Counted from the first letter of the stretch, positions 7,087 through 15,951 are shown. The stretch is 35,508 nt of DNA from Candidatus Fimimorpha faecalis (GCA_018712075.1 DVHN01000070.1:1-35508), one strand, 5' to 3'. A program made the numbers and translations. Notes: a model not told the origin generated them from the letters alone.

Positions 7087-8468
7087 TTAATTTTCATCCT
7101 TTCCAGAAGTTTCTTGAAGAAGTCTTTTTGTTTTTTTCCTATTATATCATCTTCTTCATCGTCATAAAAATCATCTCCATAAAGGTCATCCTCTGGATCA
7201 TACAAGTCCTCCGCTTCCACTTCTTTCATAGATTCATGCAGCTTCTTTTGATAGTTTACGCTTTCATTCTTCCATTGTTCCTGTACTTGTGCTTCATTCT
7301 GGTAAGGATAAAGCCCTTTCTGAGCTAAAATATAAGTTAACATCTCATCAATTCGATATGGTACGAAGTCTCTAGGAAAACGATTGCCTTCTTCTGGCAT
7401 CGCATCAATCGACCCTACAATAAAATATTCAATGGCTTGTCCCATTGATTCTAAAGACAGATAGATATTAGGAAATTCATTTTCTAAATAATGTGCGATC
7501 GCGTCACTGTAGGTTTGTTGTGTACTTAAACAAAATCCATCTTTATGTGTCTGCATTTTCAAGCGTCCATTTTCCCGCTCCAACGTATTATAAGATAATA
7601 ATTCTGGCAGTACACCCTGTTCTCGGAACCGATCACTCATTGTCAACGCAACTAAAATTTTTCCTGAAAATTGATTAAATTCCATTCCCTTTTGGCGAAT
7701 TACATTTAGTAAATGTTCCAACTGTAAATCAGCGGATGGGTCAAATAAATCTCTGGCACTAATCAATAACAGAATGTAATCGGCTGTATATACAGGAGAA
7801 TCATATCCTTGTTCTTTGCATTTTTCTCCAGCGATATCTCGAAATTCAATCAACCCTCTCTTATGTCTGTCATCTTTTGTATAAGAAGCTAAGAAGGAAT
7901 AAGGATATCCCTTTTCTGTAATTTGTGTAATATCTGGTAATAATCCCTGGAAATATTCTTTAATTTCTCGTTCCTTTGGATAATCCATTGGATTATCTAC
8001 AGGATCATCTCTCATCAGAAGAAACTTTCCTCCTTGTTTTCTTCCAGCAAACATCCGTGATTCACAAATCCACTGCGTCATCAAAAGAGTCTTTCCTACC
8101 CCGTGCTCACCAAAATATTGAATAATTGTTTGAGGAACGAACATTGCATGAACTGGTAAGATTTGTCCTGAAAAGCGGCTGACACGCAAATCAAAAATTT
8201 CCCCTGTTTCTGGGTCTTTATAAGCAATTCCTCCTTTAATTGGAGTTAATCCATCCGTTTTTACACAATATTGAAAAATTCTTTCTTTTGCAAAAGGAGA
8301 ATTCCATCCAGCAAATCCTTCCTCTTTTTCCATATCTTTTAATCTCAAATTATTCGTTACTGCGATATCTTCAGCAGTACGTAAAACATTGCCTTCAAAG
8401 TCTATATAATCATATGGAAATTTCCCATTGGAACGATTAAAAATTGAATTTATGATATTGTTTGCCAT
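7083..8468 (-). CDS. P-loop GTPase of the DO-GTPase (double-GTPase) type
   Basis: 461 residues. A Walker A/G1 motif GEHGVGKT lies at about 120-127 and a Walker B/G3 motif LIEFRDIAGE, with DIAG in place of DxxG, at about 206-215. LVALTMSDRF at about 272-281 sits where the G4 motif ([NT]KxD) is expected; the lysine is absent. DIAGE after a hydrophobic strand is characteristic of the double-GTPase group paired with GAP1-like proteins in predicted conflict/defence loci. The C-terminal 45 residues are strikingly acidic (DPEDDLYGDDFYDDEEDD) and end in a basic helix. The ATG at 8468 has AAAGGAGG seven bases upstream; an ATG nine codons earlier has none. A strong promoter lies 76 bp upstream. Established family knowledge gives no defined reaction beyond NTP binding and hydrolysis; any defence role is inference. 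Confidence 0.6.
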   Translation of the reverse strand: MANNIINSIFNRSNGKFPYDYIDFEGNVLRTAEDIAVTNNLRLKDMEKEEGFAGWNSPFAKERIFQYCVKTDGLTPIKGGIAYKDPETGEIFDLRVSRFSGQILPVHAMFVPQTIIQYFGEHGVGKTLLMTQWICESRMFAGRKQGGKFLLMRDDPVDNPMDYPKEREIKEYFQGLLPDITQITEKGYPYSFLASYTKDDRHKRGLIEFRDIAGEKCKEQGYDSPVYTADYILLLISARDLFDPSADLQLEHLLNVIRQKGMEFNQFSGKILVALTMSDRFREQGVLPELLSYNTLERENGRLKMQTHKDGFCLSTQQTYSDAIAHYLENEFPNIYLSLESMGQAIEYFIVGSIDAMPEEGNRFPRDFVPYRIDEMLTYILAQKGLYPYQNEAQVQEQWKNESVNYQKKLHESMKEVEAEDLYDPEDDLYGDDFYDDEEDDIIGKKQKDFFKKLLERMKIK

Positions 8469-8543
8469 TCTATTTCCTCCTTTATTTCGTGGCATTTATC
8501 ACAAGTTTTCTCGACAAATTAGATTAAAAATTGCTCTGCTACC

Positions 8544-8572
8544 AGCATAATAAAATATAGGTAAAAAGTCAA
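8544..8572 (-). promoter_or_regulatory. Promoter of the GTPase/GAP1-like operon
   Basis: TTGACT (8567-8572), 17 bp, TATGCT (8544-8549) on the minus strand. The expected transcript start is near 8537, giving a leader of about 70 bases before the GTG-free ATG at 8468. Confidence 0.65.
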
Positions 8573-8740
8573 TATTTTTAAGATGAATCAATTCTTACAA
8601 ATTATGAACGAGGACACAGAAAATTCACAGTTTGATGTGGATATTTTTTGTTGTTTGTTTTTGGGGAGTGGTGGGTGGCGTGTTTTGTGATATATTGTTA
8701 CACGTCATTTTATTTTTTTTATAAAAATTTTTATAAAAAT
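8573..8740. other. Spacer without a convincing gene; T/G-skewed stretch
   Basis: The gap between the GTPase operon promoter and the smpB terminator holds no recognisable gene. Its plus strand from about 8641 to 8690 is almost pure T and G, including TTTTTGGGGAGTGGTGGGTGG. A plus-strand frame of 35 codons starts at the ATG at 8583 but has no ribosome binding site, and its hydrophobic half is what a T/G-rich strand codes for by chance. I looked for tmRNA here because smpB is next door and found none. Confidence 0.5.
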
Positions 8741-8778
8741 ACGAGCAGTTTTCTCTTCTTTATATGAAAACCACTCGT
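8720..8778 (-). terminator. Intrinsic terminator of the secG-rnr-smpB operon
   Basis: On the minus strand ACGAGTGGTTTTC (8766-8778) pairs with GAAAACTGCTCGT (8741-8753) over 13 positions including two G-U pairs, with a 12-base loop. It is followed by ATTTTTATAAAAATTTTT. It starts 9 bp past the smpB stop. Confidence 0.85.
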
Positions 8779-8786
8779 TCTACTGA

Positions 8787-9254
8787 TTAATACAAATTTT
8801 TTACCTTGAAATCTTTTTCAGCTTCCCTTCTCATATCTTTTTTCGCAATATCCTGTCTCTTATCGTAAAGTTTCTTTCCTCTTGCAAGTGCAATTTCTAC
8901 TTTCACAAGACTGCCTTTAAAATAGACTTGTAATGGCACAATCGTATATCCTTTCTGTGTCATTTGCCCTGCGATTCGATTAATTTCATGGCGATGTAAT
9001 AATAACTTTCTCACGCGCAACGGATCTTTATTAAAAATATTGCCCTTTTCATATGGACTAATATGCATCCCATAAATAAATAATTCTCCATTCTCCACTC
9101 GAATAAATGATTCTTTTAAACTGCACTTTCCCATTCGTAATGACTTTACTTCTGTCCCTGCAAGAGAAATTCCCGCTTCATATTTTTCTTCAATAAAATA
9201 ATCATGATATGCCTTTTTATTATTTGAAACCAATTTTACGCTTGATTTTCCCAT
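8787..9254 (-). CDS. smpB: SsrA-binding protein SmpB
   Basis: SmpB binds tmRNA and brings it to stalled ribosomes for trans-translation. The 155-residue product has the full family pattern: [38 protein letters not shown], the [15 protein letters not shown] segment [17 protein letters not shown], and the basic tail [19 protein letters not shown]. The frame opens earlier (9311), but the ATG at 9254 is preceded by GAGGAGG with six bases between and gives the standard [19 protein letters not shown] start. It is last in secG-rnr-smpB, a common Firmicutes arrangement, and is followed by a strong terminator. Confidence 0.97.
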   Translation of the reverse strand: MGKSSVKLVSNNKKAYHDYFIEEKYEAGISLAGTEVKSLRMGKCSLKESFIRVENGELFIYGMHISPYEKGNIFNKDPLRVRKLLLHRHEINRIAGQMTQKGYTIVPLQVYFKGSLVKVEIALARGKKLYDKRQDIAKKDMRREAEKDFKVKNLY

Positions 9255-9274
9255 AATACTCCTCCTCAACTTCA

Positions 9275-9301
9275 ATCTAGACGGGTAATATTTGTCTAGA
9301 T
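9275..9301. repeat. 8-bp inverted repeat between rnr and smpB
   Basis: ATCTAGAC (9275-9282) and GTCTAGAT (9294-9301) form a perfect inverted repeat with an 11-base loop in the rnr-smpB spacer, ending about 20 bases before the smpB start. There is no U-tract. It may be an RNA hairpin tuning smpB translation or a processing site. Confidence 0.55.
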
Positions 9302-9343
9302 CAACCATCATAGTTTTTCCAATTTTGAAACATCACCCGACCT

Positions 9344-11518
9344 TCATATTTCTTCCAGCTCTTTTATTTCAGAATGACTACTCTCTCCTTCTAAAACAAA
9401 TTGAATTGTTTTTAAAACTGGATCGACGGTTTCAACTTCTACACGAATTTTTTGTCCTAGTTTATATACCTTTTTTGTCGTTTCTCCAATCAAACTATAG
9501 GAGTTCTCATCGAATATATAATAATCATCTATTAAGTCGGTTACATGAATCAGACCTTCTACTGTATTTTCCAGTTCTACATAAATTCCATATTTTGTCA
9601 CTCCAGAAATTACTCCATCGAATACTTCTCCCAAATGTTTGGACATATACTGTGCCTTTTTCAGCTTTTCTACTTCTCGTTCGGCATCTGCTGCTCTTCG
9701 CTCCATATGACTTGACTGTGCTGCCACTTCTGGAAGAATTTCCTCATAATGTTTCATTCGCCTTGGACTAATTCCTTTTCTTATATTCTCTTTTATAATA
9801 CGATGAATCTGTAAATCTGGATAACGGCGAATTGGAGAAGTAAAATGACAATAATACGGTGCAGAGAGTCCAAAATGTCCAGAGCTTTCGGTAGAATACT
9901 TTGCCTGTTTCATGGAACGAAGCATCAAACGACTAATCAACGCTTCCGATGCCGTTCCCTCAATTTTATCCAAAAGTTTTTGCAATTCTTTTGGATGAAT
10001 CACTCCATTGGAAAAATGAAGCGAATATCCAAAGTTATTAATAAACGTACCAAATTTATTCATTTTCTCTTCATCTGGATTTTCATGAACTCGATATACA
10101 AACGGAATCTCCTGCCAAAAATAAGATTCTGCAATCGTCTCGTTTGCAAGCAACATAAAATCTTCAATAATCTTTGTAGCAACATTTCGTTCATATGGAA
10201 TAATTTTTACTGGAATTCCCTTCTCATCTAGTAAAATTTTTGCTTCTGGGAAATCAAAATCAATCGCTCCACGTGCAAATCTTCGCTTTCTCAGCAATTT
10301 TGAAAGCTCTTCCATTAGCTGAAACATAGGAACAAACGATTGATATTGCTGGATTTGCTGTTCGTCTTGATCTGTCAAAATTTTCTTCACTGCCGTATAG
10401 GTCATTCTACGGTCGACACAAATCACGGTTTCTGCAATTCGATGTCCAACGACTACTCCTCTTTCATCAATTTCCATCAAACAGCTCAATGCCAATCGGT
10501 CACATCCTTCATTTAAAGAGCAAATACCATTGGAAAGCTTTGGCGGCAACATCGGAATGACTCGATCAATCAAGTACACACTTGTCCCTCTTTTTAACGC
10601 CTCTCGATCTAACGGACTTCTCTCTGTTACATAATGACTGACATCTGCAATATGCACACCTAAATAATAATGAGATCCCTCTTTTTTTAGTGTGATTGCA
10701 TCATCCAAGTCTTTGGCATCTTCTCCATCAATCGTAACCGTCTGCCATTCCCTTAAATCCAATCTGCCTGCAATTTCTTTTCCATTTATCACTTCTGGTA
10801 TATTGGCGAGTTGACGCACTACCTCCTGTGGAAATTCTGTCTCCATCCCATAAGCTTTCGCAATCGATAAAATATCCATTCCTGGATCATTTCTATGTCC
10901 CAAGATTTCTTTGATTCTTCCCTCTGGTTTCTTTTTTTGACTTCCATAATTGAGAATTTCTGCAACAACCTTATGCCCATTGACTGCACCATTAATATTT
11001 TCCAGTGCAATAAAAATATCTTTTGTAATTCTTGGATTATCTGGAATTACAAAGCCAAAATTTTTGTTTCGTTGAAATGTACCAACTACTTCTGTGAATC
11101 TTCGTTCTAATACTCGAATTATTTTTCCTTCCCGTTTATTTCCCCTTCCAGAATCATCATTGTCAGAAAGCAATGCAATTTGAACTCGATCTCCATCTAA
11201 CGCATCCTCCACATATTCAGAAGCAATAAATACATCTTCCTTTGTATCTTCCAATGAGACAAATCCAAATCCTTTTATATTTGCCTGAAACGTTCCAATT
11301 ATAACAGGGAATTTTGATTTCGTATATTTTTTTCTAGAGGATACACTAATTTTTCCTTCTTCTACTAATTCATCCAACATTTGTTTGAACTCCTGCCGAG
11401 AAGATTTTGGTACTTGCATAATGATCGCAAGTTCTTTTTGTTTCATAGGAACATAGTTTGGATGATTCATTAATTCTACAATTATATGTTTTCTTTGTTC
11501 CCTCGTTTTTTCTTCCAA
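9344..11518 (-). CDS. rnr: Ribonuclease R
   Basis: 724 residues, the normal size for RNase R, a processive 3'-to-5' exoribonuclease that degrades structured RNA and works with tmRNA-SmpB. In order: an N-terminal winged-helix region (about 1-60), two cold-shock-type OB domains (IIGTFQANIKGFGFVSLE and VVGTFQRNKNFGFVIPD), the RNB catalytic domain with DGEDAKDLDDAI at 264-275 (the metal-binding aspartates), and a C-terminal S1 domain (GEVFDGVISGVTKYGIYVEL). Translation appears to start at TTG (11516-11518), with GGAG nine bases upstream and no better ATG nearby. It is between secG and smpB in the operon. Confidence 0.97.
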   Translation of the reverse strand: MEEKTREQRKHIIVELMNHPNYVPMKQKELAIIMQVPKSSRQEFKQMLDELVEEGKISVSSRKKYTKSKFPVIIGTFQANIKGFGFVSLEDTKEDVFIASEYVEDALDGDRVQIALLSDNDDSGRGNKREGKIIRVLERRFTEVVGTFQRNKNFGFVIPDNPRITKDIFIALENINGAVNGHKVVAEILNYGSQKKKPEGRIKEILGHRNDPGMDILSIAKAYGMETEFPQEVVRQLANIPEVINGKEIAGRLDLREWQTVTIDGEDAKDLDDAITLKKEGSHYYLGVHIADVSHYVTERSPLDREALKRGTSVYLIDRVIPMLPPKLSNGICSLNEGCDRLALSCLMEIDERGVVVGHRIAETVICVDRRMTYTAVKKILTDQDEQQIQQYQSFVPMFQLMEELSKLLRKRRFARGAIDFDFPEAKILLDEKGIPVKIIPYERNVATKIIEDFMLLANETIAESYFWQEIPFVYRVHENPDEEKMNKFGTFINNFGYSLHFSNGVIHPKELQKLLDKIEGTASEALISRLMLRSMKQAKYSTESSGHFGLSAPYYCHFTSPIRRYPDLQIHRIIKENIRKGISPRRMKHYEEILPEVAAQSSHMERRAADAEREVEKLKKAQYMSKHLGEVFDGVISGVTKYGIYVELENTVEGLIHVTDLIDDYYIFDENSYSLIGETTKKVYKLGQKIRVEVETVDPVLKTIQFVLEGESSHSEIKELEEI

Positions 11519-11638
11519 TATTTTATTCTCCTTTCTACACTTATATTTTGCTCACTTTCATTCTATTATAACAGAATCTTTTTATTTTTCAACCTTCTAT
11601 TGTATAAGAAATTTTCTCTAATTGTTTTCTTCTCCGCA

Positions 11639-11749
11639 CTAAATCAAAAAAAGAGAATGTCCCATTACATGACACGGAATAGAAAACGTATCTCCATCAA
11701 TTTTCTCCCGAACCATGTCTGAGACATCCTCCCAATTGTCATCCAAAAC
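11639..11749 (-). other. Unexplained 36-codon protein-like frame in the secG-rnr spacer
   Basis: Just after the secG stop, the minus strand carries a stop-free frame with protein-like composition: VLDDNWEDVSDMVREKIDGD, then TFSIPCHVMGHSLFLI and TAG. It has no start codon with a ribosome binding site. It could be the 3' remnant of a lost gene or chance. The rest of the 232-bp spacer (11519-11750) is A+T-rich. I see only a weak hairpin (ATGTCTCAGACAT) and no clear terminator, so secG and rnr are probably co-transcribed. Confidence 0.3.
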
Positions 11750-11750
11750 T

Positions 11751-11987
11751 TTAAAAATTAATATTTAATACAATGGCTAATACCATAAATGCAACTGCAA
11801 GTACTGTTGTAGACTTTTCCAATTTTCCTTCTACAGAACGGCCTTTATTCTTTCCCCAGTAAGTATCTGCTACGCCACTGATTGCACCAAGACCTGCGGA
11901 CTTACCTTCTTGGAATAATACAATTACAGTAAGTGCAAGACATATAATTACAAACACAACAGTAAGTACAATCTTTAAGATCTCCAT
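11751..11987 (-). CDS. secG: Preprotein translocase subunit SecG
   Basis: 78 residues with two membrane helices (ILKIVLTVVFVIICLALTVIVLF and VLAVAFMVLAIVLNI) joined by the conserved loop QEGKSAGLGAISGVADTYW. This is the SecG pattern: the small accessory subunit of the SecYEG channel in the cytoplasmic membrane. A GTG at 11999 is in frame but overlaps the AGGAGGT Shine-Dalgarno; the ATG at 11987, eleven bases after it, is the better start. It is first in secG-rnr-smpB and has its own promoter. Confidence 0.95.
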   Translation of the reverse strand: MEILKIVLTVVFVIICLALTVIVLFQEGKSAGLGAISGVADTYWGKNKGRSVEGKLEKSTTVLAVAFMVLAIVLNINF

Positions 11988-12020
11988 TCTCTTTTCCACC
12001 TCCTATGGCTAAACAGATAC

Positions 12021-12049
12021 ATCATAACATAAATACGCTGAAATGACAA
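12021..12049 (-). promoter_or_regulatory. Promoter of secG-rnr-smpB
   Basis: TTGTCA (12044-12049), 17 bp, TATGAT (12021-12026) on the minus strand, with TGT just upstream of the -10. It lies between pheT and secG. No terminator for pheT is visible, so read-through from pheST is also possible. Confidence 0.7.
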
Positions 12050-12061
12050 GTATTTTTCTGA

Positions 12062-14482
12062 TTACTTACGAAGGCTAATTCCAATATCTTCCAATGCAGT
12101 TAAGATTTTTTCCATCGCAGCACTTACTTCTTTCTCTTCTAATGTATGATCTGCTGCACGGAATACAATGGAATACGCAACGGACTTATATCCTTCTTCA
12201 ATTTGAGAACCTTCATAAAGATCAAACAAATGATAAGATTCTACAAGCTTACCGCCTTTTTTCTCAATTATCTCTTCTACCTGTCCCACAAGAATTTCTT
12301 TCTTCATCAGCATACTAATATCACGAGTAACCGCTGGATATTTTGCAATACCGGTATACTTGCGGTCAAAGGATGCGTATTCCACGACAAATGGCATATC
12401 AATAACTGCAATATAAACACGCTCACCAATTGCATAATTATCGGTTACTGCTGGATGAATTTCACCCAAGTAACCAACTACATTACCACGATATACAATA
12501 TTTGCCTGACGACCTGGATGTAAAAATGATCTTCCCGCATTTGGATCATAGCTAATCTTTTCATGTAATCCCACTTTATCAAAGAATTCTTCTATAACTC
12601 CTTTCATTGTAAAGAAATCTCCTTCTCCGTACATACCAAGTGTAAACTGTGTACGCTCTTCTGGTAATTCGGTCACTGGTAATGCCTTTGGCAAATAAAT
12701 ATTTCCGATTTCATATAAACGAACATTCTTATTTCGACGATTATAATTCGTAGAAAGAGATGTTAACATGCCATTTAATGGAGTCGTTCTCATAATACTG
12801 TAATCTTCTCCAAGTGGATTCATAATTGTCACCGTTTCACGGAGTTTGGAATCCTTTGGCATTAACAACTTATCAAATACTTTTGGACTCTCAAACGAAT
12901 AAGTCATTGCCTGTGAGAAACCACAGAACTCTGCAATGTCTTTTGCTACTTCTTCAATTCGAAGCTTAAAGGAAAGTTTTCCAGTTGTCGCTTCTCCTGA
13001 TGGCAATGTAGTAGGAATATTATCGTATCCAAAGAAACGTGCCACTTCTTCTGCCACATCTGCTCCGCATTCAATATCCTGACGGAATGTTGGTATGATT
13101 AATTCTTCTGCTTCTTTATCATATTTTAATTCCAACGGTTCAAAATATGATAACATTTGCTCTTTTGACAGGTTCGTTCCAAGCAATGCATTAATCGATT
13201 CTGGATCAAATACTACACGTTTCTCTTCTTTCTTAACTGGATAATGATCAATCATTCCTCCAACTACTTCTCCGCATCCCAATTCTTCAATCAACTGACA
13301 TGCACGATTTACTGCTTCTTCTGCATTGTTTGGGTCCAATCCCTTTTCAAACTTACCAGAAGCATCGGTTCTAAGTCCAAGTTTTTTCGCAGACAAACGA
13401 ATATTCGTACCATCAAAGCAAGCAGCCTCAAATACCATTGTTTGAACATCATCCGTAATTTTGGAATTCTCACCACCCATAATACCTGCAATGCCGACGG
13501 ATTTCTCACCATCACAAATCATTAACATAGAAGAATCCAATGTTCTCATCTGTCCATCTAATGTTTGGAATTGCTCCTTATCTCCTGCACGTTGTACAAT
13601 AATCTGATGCTTTGCAAGCAAATCATAATCAAATGCATGCATTGGCTGACCATATTCTTCCATTACATAGTTTGTAATATCTACGATATTATTAATTGGA
13701 CGAATTCCACTGGCTGCCAAACGTCTTTGCATCCATTCTGGAGATGGTCCCAACTTAATATTTTTTACCATTCTTGCACAGTAACGAGGGCAAAGTTCAT
13801 CGTCTCTTACTTCTACGGAAAGATAGTCATGAATGTCTTCCTCATTTCCTGTCATCTTTACTTCAGGTGCTTTAAATTCTTTTCGGAATGTCGCTGCTGC
13901 CTCTCTTGCAATACCAAGTACACTATAACAATCGACACGATTGGATGTAATTTCATATTCAAATACCACATCATGCAATCCCAATACTTCCACAGCGTCT
14001 GCTCCAACTGGCGCATCTTCCTTTAAAATATAAATTCCATTTTCTGGTGCGTCTGGATACATTTCCTTAGAAGAACCAAGTTCTTCAATGGAACACATCA
14101 TACCAAATGATTCTACGCCTCTAAGCTTACCTTTTTTAATTTTAATTCCATTTTCTGGGAGAGGACTTCCATCATGTCCACCTGCAACTTTTCCTCCATC
14201 TAATACAACTGGAACTTTATCTCCTTCTTTTACATTTGGAGCACCCGTTACAATTTGAATCATTTCGTTTCCGACATCAACCTGACAAACAATCAATTTA
14301 TCTGCATTTGGATGAGGTTCGATCGTCTTGATCTGTCCCACTACAATTTTTTCCAAATTTTTGTCTAATTTTTCATATCCCTCTACCTTTGTACCAGATA
14401 ACGTCATTGCATCGGTATATTCCTGTGCCGTACATTCCAGATCTGGTACATATGCTTTAATCCATGATAATGCTGTATTCAT
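12062..14482 (-). CDS. pheT: Phenylalanine-tRNA ligase beta subunit
   Basis: 806 residues, full length for the bacterial beta chain of the alpha2-beta2 enzyme that charges tRNA-Phe. Domain order is standard: N-terminal segment, EMAP-like tRNA-binding domain (IVVGQIKTIEPHPNADKLIVC), B3/4 editing domain, B5 domain, the catalytic-like core, and a C-terminal anticodon-binding FDX-ACB domain (KYPAVTRDISMLMKKEILVG). The ATG at 14482 follows GGAGGAAGAATAA. It is downstream of pheS with a 64-bp gap and shares its T-box-controlled transcript. Confidence 0.97.
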   Translation of the reverse strand: MNTALSWIKAYVPDLECTAQEYTDAMTLSGTKVEGYEKLDKNLEKIVVGQIKTIEPHPNADKLIVCQVDVGNEMIQIVTGAPNVKEGDKVPVVLDGGKVAGGHDGSPLPENGIKIKKGKLRGVESFGMMCSIEELGSSKEMYPDAPENGIYILKEDAPVGADAVEVLGLHDVVFEYEITSNRVDCYSVLGIAREAAATFRKEFKAPEVKMTGNEEDIHDYLSVEVRDDELCPRYCARMVKNIKLGPSPEWMQRRLAASGIRPINNIVDITNYVMEEYGQPMHAFDYDLLAKHQIIVQRAGDKEQFQTLDGQMRTLDSSMLMICDGEKSVGIAGIMGGENSKITDDVQTMVFEAACFDGTNIRLSAKKLGLRTDASGKFEKGLDPNNAEEAVNRACQLIEELGCGEVVGGMIDHYPVKKEEKRVVFDPESINALLGTNLSKEQMLSYFEPLELKYDKEAEELIIPTFRQDIECGADVAEEVARFFGYDNIPTTLPSGEATTGKLSFKLRIEEVAKDIAEFCGFSQAMTYSFESPKVFDKLLMPKDSKLRETVTIMNPLGEDYSIMRTTPLNGMLTSLSTNYNRRNKNVRLYEIGNIYLPKALPVTELPEERTQFTLGMYGEGDFFTMKGVIEEFFDKVGLHEKISYDPNAGRSFLHPGRQANIVYRGNVVGYLGEIHPAVTDNYAIGERVYIAVIDMPFVVEYASFDRKYTGIAKYPAVTRDISMLMKKEILVGQVEEIIEKKGGKLVESYHLFDLYEGSQIEEGYKSVAYSIVFRAADHTLEEKEVSAAMEKILTALEDIGISLRK

Positions 14483-14546
14483 TTATTCTTCCTCCAAATT
14501 TCACTTTTATTCTGAAAAAAGCCTTTACAGAAACAAAATTTCTTTT

Positions 14547-15566
14547 TTAGAACTGCTTTAAGAAACGAGTATCATTTTCATACAATAATCGCATATCATC
14601 AATCTCGTACTTCAATAATGCAATACGTTCCAAACCAACTCCAAATGCAAATCCAGAGTATTCCTTTGGATCAATTCCACTCATTTCCAATACATGTGGA
14701 TGAACCATACCACAGCCTAAAATTTCAATCCAACCAGATCCCTTACAAAAACGGCATCCTGTTCCGCCGCATTTAAAGCAAGTAACATCCACTTCCGCAG
14801 ATGGCTCTGTAAATGGGAAGTGATGCGGACGGAATTTTACTTTCGTACCTTCTCCAAATAATTCTTTTGCGAACTCTTCCAAAGTACCCTTTAAATCTGC
14901 AAACGTAATATTCTTATCAATTACTAATCCCTCAATCTGATGGAACGATGGAGAATGCGTCGCATCCACTTCATCAGAACGGAATACACGTCCAGGCGCA
15001 ATCATACGAATTGGAAGTTTTCCCTGTTCCATTACTCGAACCTGTACTGGAGATGTCTGAGTACGAAGTACAATTTCATTATTAACATAAAATGTATCCT
15101 GTTCATCTTTCGCTGGATGATTTGCTGGAATATTTAATTTTTCAAAGTTATATAAATCGTATTCTACTTCTGGACCTTCCACTACTTCATAACCCATACC
15201 AATAAAAATACGCTCTACTTCTTCCAATGCAATCGTATTTGGATGGCGATGGCCAACATTATTTTTCTTAGCGGGAAGCGTAACATCAATCACTTCTCTC
15301 TTTAACTGTTCTTCTCTTGCCTTTGCAGCCAAAGCCTTCTTTGTCTCCTCCAATGCAGTCTCAATTACCGCTCTGGCTTCATTTACCATCTGTCCTACTT
15401 TTGGACGTTCCTCTGGAGCGACATTTTTCATTCCTTTTAATACAGAAGTTAACTCACCTTTTTTTCCAAGATAAGCAACTCGAATTTCATTTAATTTGTC
15501 TAAATTATCAGAGGATTGAATTTTTGCAAGTGCTTCCTCCTTAATTTTTTGCAGCTTTTCCTTCAT
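14547..15566 (-). CDS. pheS: Phenylalanine-tRNA ligase alpha subunit
   Basis: 339 residues. The N-terminal coiled-coil arm (about 1-90) is followed by the class II aminoacyl-tRNA synthetase catalytic core with [20 protein letters not shown], motif 2 ([18 protein letters not shown]), the cysteine-containing segment [17 protein letters not shown] and motif 3 ([16 protein letters not shown]). The frame opens six codons earlier, but AAAGGAAG lies six bases before the ATG at 15566. Expression is set by the T-box leader at 15617-15861 in response to uncharged tRNA-Phe. Confidence 0.97.
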   Translation of the reverse strand: MKEKLQKIKEEALAKIQSSDNLDKLNEIRVAYLGKKGELTSVLKGMKNVAPEERPKVGQMVNEARAVIETALEETKKALAAKAREEQLKREVIDVTLPAKKNNVGHRHPNTIALEEVERIFIGMGYEVVEGPEVEYDLYNFEKLNIPANHPAKDEQDTFYVNNEIVLRTQTSPVQVRVMEQGKLPIRMIAPGRVFRSDEVDATHSPSFHQIEGLVIDKNITFADLKGTLEEFAKELFGEGTKVKFRPHHFPFTEPSAEVDVTCFKCGGTGCRFCKGSGWIEILGCGMVHPHVLEMSGIDPKEYSGFAFGVGLERIALLKYEIDDMRLLYENDTRFLKQF

Positions 15567-15616
15567 GATATTCTTCCTTTCCATTTAGCTTATGCCTATA
15601 AAATCTTCCTAATAAA

Positions 15617-15649
15617 GAAAAAAATCCCCGTCCATAAAGGGACGAAGAT
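15617..15649 (-). terminator. T-box attenuator terminator
   Basis: On the minus strand ATCTTCGTCC and GGACGGGGAT form the stem around CTTTAT, followed by a run of seven T. Its upstream half competes with the antiterminator that uses the T-box sequence. Confidence 0.88.
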
Positions 15650-15861
15650 ATCGCGGTACCACCCTGTTTCCTACGTTTCCGCAGGCACTCAGTATACGTA
15701 ACGTGTATTAACGTCATCTCCTACTATCCTTCAGAGATGCAGCTCTGGCGGGAAATTCAACTACTTATCTGAACTTAGGATGGCTCTCAGCCGACGACCT
15801 TCCCTCTCTGAAAGAAAATAAGTACCTACTTTACACCTTCTCAGCTTTTTCCTATGCTGTA
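15617..15861 (-). promoter_or_regulatory. T-box leader (tRNA-Phe responsive) of pheST
   Basis: The minus strand carries the T-box sequence GGGTGGTACCGCG (15652-15664), which pairs with the tRNA acceptor end. Upstream is a stem I with AGAGAG and a base helix TACTTAT/ATAAGTA. The triplet directly before the 3' side of that helix is UUC (complement of 15771-15773), a phenylalanine codon, fitting the downstream genes. The terminator hairpin (15624-15649) ends in a T-run. Uncharged tRNA-Phe would favour the antiterminator. Confidence 0.93.
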
Positions 15862-15867
15862 TTTCTT

Positions 15868-15895
15868 ATTCTAACATAAAAAATCAATTTGTCAA
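15868..15895 (-). promoter_or_regulatory. Promoter of the pheST T-box transcript
   Basis: A perfect TTGACA (15890-15895), 16 bp, and TAGAAT (15868-15873) with a TG extension on the minus strand, placing transcription start just ahead of the T-box stem I. Confidence 0.8.
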
Positions 15896-15951
15896 TACAG
15901 TTAAAGAAAAAATAAAACCAACCGTTGAGAAAAAAAGGAAGGGAAAAATGA

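Noticed and set aside
8583..8690. 35-codon plus-strand frame with a hydrophobic, Gly-rich end as a bacteriocin-like peptide
   Set aside because: No ribosome binding site or promoter, and the hydrophobic residues are explained by the T/G-rich strand.
8573..8786. Possible tmRNA (ssrA) gene next to smpB
   Set aside because: No tRNA-like ends, no CCA terminus and no tag-peptide frame; the stretch holds only a promoter, a terminator and skewed spacer.
11751..11999. GTG at 11999 as the secG start
   Set aside because: The GTG overlaps the AGGAGG Shine-Dalgarno that serves the ATG at 11987.
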